Assembly: GCA_046728015.1 (NCBI GenBank)
Contig: JBKPDQ010000035.1
Coordinates: 1-16,253 of the forward strand
Direction of reading: 5' to 3'
DNA length: 16,253 bases
Origin: DATAFO01 sp046728015
Lineage (GTDB): Bacteria > Actinomycetota > Thermoleophilia > Solirubrobacterales > 70-9
The notes under the pieces are model-generated. The model made no database searches. It saw only the letters and a list, made by a program, of their open reading frames with translations, and was not told where the DNA came from. Shown here piece after piece: positions 7,883 through 15,315 of the stretch (the stretch's first letter is position 1; every line of letters starts with the position of its first letter). The translations under genes were made by a program, and so were the position numbers.

Positions 7883-8525
7883 TCAAGGCCTCCTCCACCG
7901 CGTCGAGGCCGAGGTCGCGCGAGCGCAGCATCACCAGCAGGTGGTAGAGAACGTCGGCCGCCTCGTCGGCCAGGCGACCGTCCGACTCGGAATCCGCAGC
8001 GCGGGCCGCCTCGTCGGCCTCCTCGCGCAGCTTGGCTCCGATCCGTGGCGGGTCGTCGAGAAGCTCGACCGTGTAAGAGCCATCGGGGCGCTCGCGCTGG
8101 CGCTCGACGAGGGTGCGCTCGAGCACCGCGAGCGCCTCATGTGCCGCGGGCACAGGCTCACCCGGCGCCGGCGGCGCGTCAACGCCCGGGGCGGCCGACC
8201 CTTCGAGGTCGCGGTAGAAGCACGAACGCTCGCCCGTGTGGCAGGCGGGCCCGGCCGGGACGACGAGGGCGACGATCGCGTCACCGTCGCAGTCGAAGCG
8301 AAGTTGGCGCACCCGCTGCGTGTTGCCCGAGGTTTCGCCCTTTCGCCACAGCTCCTGGCGCGAGCGGCTGAAGAGGTGAAGCTCGCCGGTCTCGCGAGTG
8401 CGCCGCAGCGCCTCGGCGTTCATGTACGCGAGCGTGAGCACCTCGCCGGTGCGCCAATCCTGGGCGACGCAGGGCACCAGTCCGTCACTGTCGAAGCGGA
8501 TCGCCTGCTCGGCTTTGTCCGTCAT
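7866..8525 (-). CDS. hisIE: Bifunctional phosphoribosyl-AMP cyclohydrolase / phosphoribosyl-ATP pyrophosphohydrolase
   Basis: Carries out the second and third steps of histidine synthesis: the HisE domain removes pyrophosphate from PR-ATP and the HisI domain opens the purine ring of PR-AMP. The 219-residue protein has HisI first (about 7-108), with WRKGETSGN (60-68), FDCDGDA (78-83) and CHTGERSCFY (95-104); C79, C95 and C102 are the expected zinc ligands. After a Pro/Ala-rich linker (111-127) comes HisE (about 128-215), with KLREEADEAARA (165-176) and LADEAADVLYHLL (186-198). The ATG at 8525 gives MTDKAEQAIRFDSDGLVP, matching a normal HisI start; a longer open frame upstream is antisense to the ABC gene and not believed. 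First gene of the leftward operon; no other his gene is in view. Confidence 0.95.
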   Translation of the reverse strand: MTDKAEQAIRFDSDGLVPCVAQDWRTGEVLTLAYMNAEALRRTRETGELHLFSRSRQELWRKGETSGNTQRVRQLRFDCDGDAIVALVVPAGPACHTGERSCFYRDLEGSAAPGVDAPPAPGEPVPAAHEALAVLERTLVERQRERPDGSYTVELLDDPPRIGAKLREEADEAARAADSESDGRLADEAADVLYHLLVMLRSRDLGLDAVEEALNDRRR

Positions 8526-8618
8526 TGCAGGAAGTCTGACGAAAGGCCGCGCCGGCACACCCGAACACGTGCTAGCCGTACCCCGACTCGCGGGCATCGC
8601 TGCAAGAGTGCGCGAGCC
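8526..8618. other. Divergent intergenic region between hisIE-trp operon and ABC operon
   Basis: This 93-bp gap separates the leftward hisIE-trp operon from the rightward ABC-transporter genes and must hold the control sites for both unless they are leaderless or read from further away. Both strands were scanned for sigma70-like boxes; only poor matches were found, such as TTGCAG and TACGGC spaced 19 bases apart on the minus strand. No leader peptide with tandem Trp codons, attenuator hairpin or T-box was recognised. Confidence 0.5.
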
Positions 8619-9398
8619 ATGAACGACTCCCAACCGATGGACACAACGGGACGGACGGATGTCGCGGGCGACGGGCGGCCGCCGATCGTCACCGCCGACG
8701 ACCTCCGGCGCCGCTACGGCGAAGGTACAGCGGCCGTTGACGCCTTGGCGGGCGTCAGCCTCGCCTTCGAGCGCGGGCGGTTCAACGCGATCATGGGCCC
8801 GTCGGGGTCCGGCAAATCGACGCTGATGCACATCCTCGCCGGCCTGGACAGGCCGACGTCGGGCTCGGTCGTGCTGGACGGGGTCGACCTCGGGACGCTC
8901 GACGACTCTGACCTCACCCAGCTTCGGCGCGACAAGCTCGGCTTCATCTTCCAGTTCTTCAACCTGCTCCCGACGCTGACCGCCGGGGAGAACATCGTCC
9001 TGCCGCTGTCGATCGCCGGCCGCGAGCCCGACCGCGAGTGGTTGCACCGGCTGATCGACACGGTCGATCTCTCCGACCGCCTGACCCACCGCCCCGCTGA
9101 GCTCTCCGGCGGGGAGCAGCAGCGGGTTGCGGTGGCGCGGGCACTCATTTCCCGCCCGGCCGTGGTGTTCGCCGACGAGCCGACCGGCAACCTCGACTCG
9201 GTGGCGAGCGAGGAGATCCTGCAGACCCTGCGCCAAGCCGTTGGCGAGTTCGGCGAGACGGTCGTGATGGTCACGCACGACGCCCACGCAGCGTCCTTTG
9301 CCGACCGGCTTGTGGTGCTGCGGGACGGCAGGGTCGCCCACGACGGCGGCGGCGCCACCGAGGACCAGATCCTCGAGCTGATGAAGGAAATCGGCTAG
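8619..9398 (+). CDS. ABC transporter ATP-binding protein (MacB/LolD type)
   Basis: ATPase subunit that powers the FtsX-like permease encoded next. The 259 residues contain every ABC motif: Walker A GPSGSGKST (60-68), Q-loop Q112 in IFQFFNLLPTLTAGEN, signature LSGGEQQRV (162-170), Walker B VVFADEP (182-188), D-loop NLDS (191-194) and switch histidine H220 in VMVTHD. The FQFFNLLPTLTAxEN stretch is typical of the MacB/LolD/FtsE-like group rather than nutrient importers. The N-terminal 20 residues are non-conserved; the ATG at 8619 was taken, but an in-frame ATG at 8637 is also possible and neither has a strong ribosome-binding site. The permease starts 14 bp downstream. The substrate is unknown: lipoprotein, lipid or peptide export are the usual roles in the family. 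Confidence 0.95.
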   Translation: MNDSQPMDTTGRTDVAGDGRPPIVTADDLRRRYGEGTAAVDALAGVSLAFERGRFNAIMGPSGSGKSTLMHILAGLDRPTSGSVVLDGVDLGTLDDSDLTQLRRDKLGFIFQFFNLLPTLTAGENIVLPLSIAGREPDREWLHRLIDTVDLSDRLTHRPAELSGGEQQRVAVARALISRPAVVFADEPTGNLDSVASEEILQTLRQAVGEFGETVVMVTHDAHAASFADRLVVLRDGRVAHDGGGATEDQILELMKEIG

Positions 9399-9412
9399 GG
9401 GCCGCCCGCTCG

Positions 9413-11962
9413 ATGCGCAAAGTCATCCTCAGGGGACTCGCCGCGCGCAAGCGACGGGCGGCCACGCTCGTCGTCGCCGTCTTCCTCGGCGTCGCGCTGA
9501 CCTCCGGCGCCTACGTCCTCACGGACACGATCAACGCCTCGTTCGAGGACATCTTCGACGAGAGCTTCGCCGGCACGGACGTGGTCGTGACGCCGAAGGA
9601 GGTCGTCGAACAGGACGACCAGGAGCCACCGCCGTTCCCCGCGTCGCTCCTGAACCGCGTCAGACGAGTCGACGGCGTTGCGAAGGCAGAAGGCACCGTC
9701 TTCTCGTTGGGGAAGATCGTGGACTCCGACGGGGACCCGATCGGCAGCCAGTTCGCCCCGAACTTCATCAGCTCGAGGTCGACGGAGCCGTTCGACACCC
9801 TCACCTACGAGGAGGGACAACCCCCCGAGACCGACGATCAGGCCGCTCTGGATTCCACCACCGCCGATCGCGGCAACCTCGAGATCGGCGACCGGGTTGG
9901 GGTGGTCGGCAACCGGCAGCTCCAGACCTACGAGGTGGTGGGGATCGCGAGCCTCGGCGACACGGACTTCGGCGGCGCCGCCGTGGTCACCCTGACCCTC
10001 CGCGAGGCGCAGCGCGTGACCGGGAAGCAGGGGGAGTTCGACCAGATCTCCGTGGACGCCGCCGAAGGGGTCGAGCCCGACGTCCTCGCGCAGCGCGTGG
10101 CAGCCGCGTTGCCGAACACGGTCGAGGTGCGCACCGGCGTCGAGGAGGCCGAGCAGGAGACCGAATCGACAAAGGAGGATCTGAGCTTTCTGACCATCGC
10201 CCTGCTGGTGTTCGCGGGCGTCGCCGTGGTTGTCGGCGGTTTCTTGATCTTCAACACTTTCTCGATCACCATCGCCCAACGGGTCCGCGAGTTCGGGATG
10301 CTGCGCACGATCGGCGCCAGCCGTCGCCAGATCCTCGCCTCGGTGATCGGCGAGGCGCTGGCGATCGGGGTCATCGGCTCGATCCTCGGCCTGGCGGGCG
10401 GGCTCGCGTTCGCGCCCGCGATCAACGCCCTGTTCGAGGAATTCCAGATCGACCTCCCGAACACGGGCACGGTGCTCGCCACTCGAACCGTGATCGTCGC
10501 CCTCTGCGTGGGGATCCTGGTGACGCTGATCGCCGCCCTCTCGCCCGCCCTGCGCGCGACCCGCGTGACTCCGATGGCGGCACTGCTCGAGGGGGAGCTC
10601 CCCGAGGGTCGCCGCCGCGGGCGAATCGTCTCCGCGATCGGGGTGCTCCTGGTCGTGCTCGGGATCGCGCTGGTCTGCATCGGCCTGTTCGGCGGCATCG
10701 AGTCGTCGGGATCCGCGGCGAGCCTGATGGGAGGCGGCGCTGCAGCGACCCTGTTCGGGGTGGCGATCTTCAGCCCGCTGCTGGTCCGCCCGCTGGCGTC
10801 GGTGGCCGGACGACCGATGGAGCGCCTGCGCGGCCTCACCGGGAAGCTGGCGAGGGAGAACGCGATCAGAAAGCCAGGCCGCACCGCGGCGACCGCCGCG
10901 GCGCTGATGATCGGCCTGGCGCTGGTGTCGTTCGTGACCGTGTTCGCCGCCGGGATCTCCAGGTCCATCGACGATGCGGTCGACACCCTGTTTTCCGGCG
11001 ACATCATCGTCCAGAACCAGGACGGTTTCTCGCCGATCCCGGCCGACGTCGCGCGCGAGGTCGCCAACGTCGAGGGCGTCGACCGGGTGACCACGATCGG
11101 CTACTCGAGCGCGAAGGTCGAGGGCATCTCGGGAGAGGAAAGGGTCAGCGGCATCGATCCCGCCACGGTCGGCGGCCTGGTCGACTTCGAGGTCGAGGCC
11201 GGCGCTGCGCCGGATCAGCTGGCGCGTAACGATGCCGTGATCGACCAGGCGTTCGGCGACTCCGAGGGCGTCGGCATCGGGGACACCGTGAACGTGCTGA
11301 CTCCCGCGGGCAGGCGGGTCTCCTACACGGTGATCGGAGAGGTGAAGGACAACGCCGACTTCCTCGGATCCTTCGTCGTCACCAGCCAGGCCCTGCGCGA
11401 CGATTTCGGCTACCGCCAGGCGGGAACCGTGGTCGCGAGTGTCGGTGAGGGCGCCGACTTCGGGGCAACCGAGGACCGCGTCAAGGAGTTGGTCGACCGG
11501 CGCTTCCCGATCGCTGAGGCGCAGGACACCGAAGAGCTCAAGCAGACGCAGCGCGAACAGCTCAACGGCCTCCTCGGGCTGATCTATGCGCTGCTGGCGC
11601 TGGCGGTGATCGTCTCCATCTTCGGGATCGTCAACACGCTGGCGCTCTCGATCCACGAGCGCACCCGCGAGCTCGGACTCCTGCGCGCAATCGGCATGTC
11701 GCGCAGGCAGGTCCGGCGCATGGTCCGCTACGAAGCCGTGATCACGGCGCTGATCGGAGCGATCCTCGGTTCGATCCTCGGCATCGTCTTCTCGGTCCTC
11801 ATCTCTCGCCCACTCGCCGACGAAGGCTTCGAGCTCTCGTTCCCGGTCGGGTCGCTGTTGATCCTCCTCGTCCTCGCCGCCCTCGCCGGCGTGCTGGCTG
11901 CGATCGGGCCCGCCCGTCGCGCCTCGCGCCTCGACGTACTCGAGTCCTTGGCTTACGAATAA
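9413..11962 (+). CDS. FtsX-like ABC transporter permease (two-repeat, about 10 TM)
   Basis: Membrane partner of the preceding ATPase, probably a MacB/LolC-type mechanotransmission permease that extrudes or moves lipid-linked or hydrophobic substrates. The 849 residues form two FtsX modules. Hydrophobic segments are seen near 16-36, 262-284, 309-334, 355-380, 404-426, 437-460, 492-514, 720-744, 776-799 and 812-834. Large extracytoplasmic MacB_PCD-like regions lie at about 37-255 and 517-715. The coupling motif appears twice: REFGMLRTIGASRRQI (292-307) and RELGLLRAIGMSRRQV (752-767), which supports internal duplication. The start at 9413 follows the ATPase stop by 14 bp. No periplasmic adaptor (MacA-like) is encoded nearby, as expected for monoderms. 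The substrate cannot be told from sequence. Confidence 0.94.
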   Translation: MRKVILRGLAARKRRAATLVVAVFLGVALTSGAYVLTDTINASFEDIFDESFAGTDVVVTPKEVVEQDDQEPPPFPASLLNRVRRVDGVAKAEGTVFSLGKIVDSDGDPIGSQFAPNFISSRSTEPFDTLTYEEGQPPETDDQAALDSTTADRGNLEIGDRVGVVGNRQLQTYEVVGIASLGDTDFGGAAVVTLTLREAQRVTGKQGEFDQISVDAAEGVEPDVLAQRVAAALPNTVEVRTGVEEAEQETESTKEDLSFLTIALLVFAGVAVVVGGFLIFNTFSITIAQRVREFGMLRTIGASRRQILASVIGEALAIGVIGSILGLAGGLAFAPAINALFEEFQIDLPNTGTVLATRTVIVALCVGILVTLIAALSPALRATRVTPMAALLEGELPEGRRRGRIVSAIGVLLVVLGIALVCIGLFGGIESSGSAASLMGGGAAATLFGVAIFSPLLVRPLASVAGRPMERLRGLTGKLARENAIRKPGRTAATAAALMIGLALVSFVTVFAAGISRSIDDAVDTLFSGDIIVQNQDGFSPIPADVAREVANVEGVDRVTTIGYSSAKVEGISGEERVSGIDPATVGGLVDFEVEAGAAPDQLARNDAVIDQAFGDSEGVGIGDTVNVLTPAGRRVSYTVIGEVKDNADFLGSFVVTSQALRDDFGYRQAGTVVASVGEGADFGATEDRVKELVDRRFPIAEAQDTEELKQTQREQLNGLLGLIYALLALAVIVSIFGIVNTLALSIHERTRELGLLRAIGMSRRQVRRMVRYEAVITALIGAILGSILGIVFSVLISRPLADEGFELSFPVGSLLILLVLAALAGVLAAIGPARRASRLDVLESLAYE

Positions 11963-11983
11963 CTCGGCGGCTCGTACCCGGCA

Positions 11984-12019
11984 GGTTCGGAGGCGGGTGG
12001 AGCTCGTAGCGTCCGAACC
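11984..12019. repeat. Inverted repeat between permease and cydA
   Basis: GGTTCGGA (11984-11991) and its exact reverse complement TCCGAACC (12012-12019) flank a 20-base loop containing GAGCTC. It lies in the 65-bp gap between the permease stop and the first possible cydA start. There is no T-run after it, so it is not a typical terminator. It could be an operator, an RNA hairpin affecting cydA expression, or chance: an 8-bp match at this GC content is not rare. Confidence 0.35.
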
Positions 12020-12027
12020 GCCGGTCG

Positions 12028-13446
12028 GTGGCGGGCTCGAATAACCTCGCGTCGATCGCTGTGATCGACGGCCTCTTCCAGATCACGCAGGCGAACTTCC
12101 CCACCGTCGATCAGGACTACCTGCTCGAGGCGCGCCAGATGCAGGCGCTCTCGCTGGGCGTCCACATTCCGCTGGTCTGCTTCGGGATCTCCTTCCCCGC
12201 CATGGTCGTCTTCATGGAAGGGCTGTACCTGCGCACCGGCAACCCCATCTACAAGGCGCTCGCCAAGCGGTGGTCGAAGGTGATGCTGATCCTGTTCGCG
12301 ATCGGAGTCGTCACCGGGACGATCCTCTCCTTCGAGCTGGGGCTGCTATGGCCGCAGTTCATGGAGCAATGGGGAGAGGTCTTCGGGTTCGCGTTCGCGG
12401 TCGAGGGTCTGGCGTTCTTCGTCGAGGCGATCTTCATCACGGTCTACGTCTACGGGTGGGATCGCCTGTCGCCGCGGGTTCATCTGCTCACGGGCATTGG
12501 GGTGGCGTGCGCAGGCATCCTCGGGTCGGCCTCGGTGATCGCCGTCAACGGCTGGATGAACAACCCGCAGGGGTTCGAGCTGGGCGCCAACGGGGAGGTC
12601 ACGGACGTCGACCCGCTCTCAGCCCTCTTCAACCCGAACCTCTGGCACGAGGAGGTGCACATGTACCTCGCCGGGTTCATCGTCGCCAGCGCGATCGTCG
12701 CGGGCGTCTACGCCGTTGCGTGGCTGCGCGGCAGGCGCGACCACTATTACCGCGCGGGCCTGGTCGTGCCGCTTGCGGTCCTGTCGCTCGCGGCCCCAGC
12801 CCAGCTCTTCGTCGGGGACTGGGCGGCCCGGACGGTGAGCGAGGAGCAGCCGACCAAGCTCGCCGCGATGGAGGGGCTGGAGGAGACGACCGAGGGAGCC
12901 GACCTCACTCTCGGCGGGATCTACTTCGACGGCGAGGTGCACAGCGGCATCTCGATCCCCAAGGGGCTGTCCCTGCTCGCAGACCACGATCCGAACGCGA
13001 CGATCGAAGGGCTGAATGCGGTGCCCGCAGACGACCGCCCCCCGGTGGGATGGGTCCGAAACGCCTTCCAGCTCATGGTCGGGGTCGGGACGCTGCTCGC
13101 CCTCCTCAGCGTGTGGTTCCTGTGGTTTCGCTGGCGGCGCGGCGCGCTGCCCGGCTCCCGATGGTTCTATCGGGCCGTTGTGGTCGCCGGCCCGGCGTCG
13201 CTGGTCGCGCTGATCTCGGGCTGGATCGTGACCGAAGTCGGGCGCCAGCCGTGGATCGTCTACGAGCTGATGCGCACGGAGCAGGCCGTCACCGGCGCCG
13301 AGGGGATTCCCATTGGGTACGCCGCGCTGGCGGTCGTCTACGTCGGGCTGGCTGCCGTCGCCTTCTACATGCTGCGCCGGCTCGCGCGTCAGGGTCCCGA
13401 GCCGGTGGACCGCACTGGTCCCGGCGAGATCGAGGTGCTGCCGTGA
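12028..13446 (+). CDS. cydA: Cytochrome bd quinol oxidase subunit I
   Basis: Heme-bearing subunit of the high-affinity terminal oxidase that oxidises quinol and reduces O2 to water. Up to 472 residues with about nine membrane segments. Numbered from 12028: ARQMQALSLGVH (35-46) supplies H46, the expected heme-ligand histidine near the N-terminus. LWHEEVHMYLAGF (205-217) carries the second, H211. FQLMVGVG (347-354) holds M350, the likely axial methionine, and GWIVTEVGRQPW (398-409) is the hallmark CydA signature. The segment between about 262 and 340 is short, consistent with the short Q-loop class found in Actinobacteria. The start is unsettled: GTG at 12028 and GTG at 12061 are both in frame without a clear ribosome-binding site, and conservation begins only near residue 30. 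cydB follows after 10 bp. Confidence 0.95.
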   Translation: MAGSNNLASIAVIDGLFQITQANFPTVDQDYLLEARQMQALSLGVHIPLVCFGISFPAMVVFMEGLYLRTGNPIYKALAKRWSKVMLILFAIGVVTGTILSFELGLLWPQFMEQWGEVFGFAFAVEGLAFFVEAIFITVYVYGWDRLSPRVHLLTGIGVACAGILGSASVIAVNGWMNNPQGFELGANGEVTDVDPLSALFNPNLWHEEVHMYLAGFIVASAIVAGVYAVAWLRGRRDHYYRAGLVVPLAVLSLAAPAQLFVGDWAARTVSEEQPTKLAAMEGLEETTEGADLTLGGIYFDGEVHSGISIPKGLSLLADHDPNATIEGLNAVPADDRPPVGWVRNAFQLMVGVGTLLALLSVWFLWFRWRRGALPGSRWFYRAVVVAGPASLVALISGWIVTEVGRQPWIVYELMRTEQAVTGAEGIPIGYAALAVVYVGLAAVAFYMLRRLARQGPEPVDRTGPGEIEVLP

Positions 13447-13456
13447 GGTCTGTCTG

Positions 13457-14497
13457 ATGCTCGCCGACCTTGCAGCCGCGGTGCTCATCCTCGCGCTGAC
13501 CGCCTACGCGGTGCTGGGCGGAGCCGACTTCGGCGCCGGCTTCTGGGACCTGACCGCGGGCGGCGCCGAACGCGGGGCCCGGCTGCGCGGGCTCGTGAAG
13601 CAGTCGATGGGACCTGTCTGGGAGGCAAACCACGTGTGGCTGATCGTCGTGCTCGTGGTGATGTGGACGTGCTTCCCGCGCGCGTTCGGGCCGCTGATGG
13701 AGACGCTCTACGTGCCGTTGTTCCTCGCCGCCGTGGGAATCATCTTCCGCGGGGCGGCGTTCGCCCTGCGCGGTGAGGCGGCGACGATCTCCGAGGCGCG
13801 GCTGCTCGGCGCGACGTTTGCGCTCTCGTCGCTGCTGGTTCCGTTCTTTCTGGGCTGCGCCATTGGCGCCGTCGCCACCGGTCAGGTGCCGGCCGAGGGG
13901 GACCCGTCCGATCCGCTCGGCAGTTGGACCAACGCGCCGTCGATCTTCGTCGGGTTAATGGCGGTCGCGGTGGGCGCGTACCTCGCGGCGGTCTTCCTCG
14001 CCGGCGACGCCACCAGGATGGCGCTGCCCGACCTGGCGGCCGCGTTCCGCCGCCGTGCGCTCGGCTCCGCCGTCGTTGCCGGCGCCTTCGCTCTCGGTGG
14101 GCTGGCCGTGGTCGAGTCTGAGGCCCCGGACCTCTATGACGGGCTGACCTCCGGCCTCGGGCTCGGGATGGTGATCGTCTCGGCGCTGGTCGGCCTGGTG
14201 ACGATCGGGCTGATCTGGACCAACCGCTTCGAGCTCGCCCGCTTCAGCTCCGCCGCCGCGGTCGGGGCAATCCTCGTCGGCTTGGCCCTCGCGCAACGGC
14301 CCGACTTCCTCCCCGGCGAGCTGTCGTTCCAGGACGCCGCGGCTGGCGATCCGACGCTGATCGCGACCTTGATCGCTTTGGCCTTGGCACTGGCCGTGAT
14401 CGTGCCCTCGCTTTGGTGGCTGTTCAAGCTGAAGCTCGAAGGACGGCTGGGGGAGCGCTTCCAGCCGATCACACCGTCCAAGCCGGAGCCGAGATGA
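13457..14497 (+). CDS. cydB: Cytochrome bd quinol oxidase subunit II
   Basis: Second core membrane subunit of cytochrome bd oxidase, structurally a partner of CydA. The 346 residues are normal for CydB. Visible signatures are GGADFGAGFWDL (21-32) in the first helix, MGPVWEANHVWLI (51-63) and GSWTNAPSIFVGL (155-167), with about eight or nine hydrophobic helices ending near 330. The ATG at 13457 has GTGAGG about 8 bases upstream, overlapping the cydA stop codon, so cydA and cydB are translated together. The stop overlaps the start of the next small gene as ATGA. The cydDC export genes needed for bd assembly in many bacteria are not in view. Confidence 0.96.
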   Translation: MLADLAAAVLILALTAYAVLGGADFGAGFWDLTAGGAERGARLRGLVKQSMGPVWEANHVWLIVVLVVMWTCFPRAFGPLMETLYVPLFLAAVGIIFRGAAFALRGEAATISEARLLGATFALSSLLVPFFLGCAIGAVATGQVPAEGDPSDPLGSWTNAPSIFVGLMAVAVGAYLAAVFLAGDATRMALPDLAAAFRRRALGSAVVAGAFALGGLAVVESEAPDLYDGLTSGLGLGMVIVSALVGLVTIGLIWTNRFELARFSSAAAVGAILVGLALAQRPDFLPGELSFQDAAAGDPTLIATLIALALALAVIVPSLWWLFKLKLEGRLGERFQPITPSKPEPR

Positions 14498-14679
14498 TCC
14501 GCGAGCGCCTGCCCCAGGTCGCGTTTGGCGCCTTCGTCCTCGGGCTCCTGCTCCTGTTCTTCGTCGACGCCTCGATCGCCCGCATCATCGCCATCCCGCT
14601 GATCTTCTTGGGAATCGCCCTCGGGGTGACGACGATCGCGAGTCCGGGGTTCCTCGAGCAGGACAGCAAGGAGCCCTAG
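14494..14679 (+). CDS. Small two-helix membrane protein coupled to cydAB
   Basis: Unrecognised 61-residue protein. It starts MIRERLPQVAFGAF and has two hydrophobic stretches, about 8-24 and 28-50, joined by a short VDAS turn, with a charged tail ending QDSKEP. The ATG overlaps the cydB stop (ATGA) and is preceded by GGAG about 7 bases upstream, so it is very probably translated and coupled to cydB. An open frame extends upstream into cydB but the internal ATG is better supported. Position suggests a small accessory subunit of the oxidase, by analogy with CydX/CydS/CydH, but it is longer and has two predicted helices instead of one; this is inference from context only. It could also be an unrelated small membrane protein. 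Confidence 0.8.
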   Translation: MIRERLPQVAFGAFVLGLLLLFFVDASIARIIAIPLIFLGIALGVTTIASPGFLEQDSKEP

Positions 14680-15224
14680 GCAAAGAGGCGCCCCACGACC
14701 AGCTCCAGCACGTCTGAGCGGCTGCGTGCGCCGTGATCAGCGGCGATGAGGTGGTTGCCGATTGCCAGCGAGAAAGCGATCATCGAGCGGACCTCGATCT
14801 CGTCCTCGTCGGAGCAGAAAGTCTCGAACTGCGACCGCAGGTAGTCCATTCGCCGGTTGTCGACGCGTCGGAGGCGCTCAGCGACGGCCTCGTCGTGTCG
14901 GGACCAGTCGCGGATTGCGAGGTCGATGGCCAGTAGCCCGTCGCCTGAGAAGGTGAGCGCGCCCGCCCACCGCGCCTTCGTCTTGGCGTCCCCGCCTTCG
15001 CTCTCGACTCGCTCGATTACCTCCTCGGTGCTTCTGCGCTCCCAGGTCTCGAGCATCTCGTCAAGCAGCGCGCGCCGGTTGTCGAAATGCCAGTAGAAGC
15101 CGCCCCTGGTGACGCCGAGCGCTTTCGCGAGCAGCTCGATCCGGACGGCGTCCGGACCGCCGGCGGCAAGGGCGCGCAACCCCTCATCGATCCACCTGCT
15201 GCGAGGCGTGCGGGCCGGGGCCAT
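14676..15224 (-). CDS. TetR-family transcriptional regulator
   Basis: Predicted DNA-binding repressor responding to an unknown small ligand. The 182 residues show a standard TetR N-terminal domain: SRWIDEGLRALAAGGPDAVR (9-28) followed by the helix-turn-helix ELLAKALGVTRGGFYWHF (30-47). The C-terminal ligand-binding region (about 60-182) is variable and gives no clue to the effector. The ATG at 15222-15224 gives the usual short arm before helix 1. It is divergent from the DUF2867 gene across a 91-bp gap that contains a 26-bp palindrome (15279-15304), so it likely represses that gene, itself, or both. Its stop overlaps that of the convergent small membrane-protein gene through a shared CTAG. 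Confidence 0.93.
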   Translation of the reverse strand: MAPARTPRSRWIDEGLRALAAGGPDAVRIELLAKALGVTRGGFYWHFDNRRALLDEMLETWERRSTEEVIERVESEGGDAKTKARWAGALTFSGDGLLAIDLAIRDWSRHDEAVAERLRRVDNRRMDYLRSQFETFCSDEDEIEVRSMIAFSLAIGNHLIAADHGARSRSDVLELVVGRLFA

Positions 15225-15278
15225 GGCTTTATCGGTATCGCGTTCCGCGTGGGGTGGACACGACGCACATGCTAGCCT

Positions 15279-15304
15279 CTATCCATACACAACTGTATCG
15301 ATAG
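15279..15304. promoter_or_regulatory. Probable TetR operator: 26-bp interrupted palindrome
   Basis: Left arm CTATCCATACA (15279-15289) and right arm TGTATCGATAG (15294-15304) are reverse complements at 10 of 11 positions around the 4-base spacer CAAC. Size, dyad symmetry and the ATACA-N4-TGTAT core are typical of TetR-family operators. It stands out as AT-rich in a GC-rich region, 54 bp upstream of the TetR start and 11 bp upstream of the DUF2867 start. A TGGACA (15255-15260) that could serve as a -35 box lies just upstream for the rightward gene, placing the palindrome over the -10 region. No clean -10 box was identified. Confidence 0.7.
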
Positions 15305-15315
15305 CGGTTCCACGA

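Noticed and set aside
8526..9341. N-terminal extension of the hisIE frame by about 270 codons
   Set aside because: The extension lies antisense to the ABC ATPase and has no known domain; a normal HisI N-terminus begins at the ATG at 8525.
9395..11656. Minus-strand open frame of about 750 codons opposite the permease
   Set aside because: The product is dominated by Asp, Arg, Gly and His with no domain; the opposite strand encodes a clear FtsX-like permease with paired conserved motifs.
12270..13457. Plus-strand frame of about 395 codons inside cydA
   Set aside because: It is out of frame with cydA, is Arg/Gly-rich and contains no motif; cydA has all family signatures.
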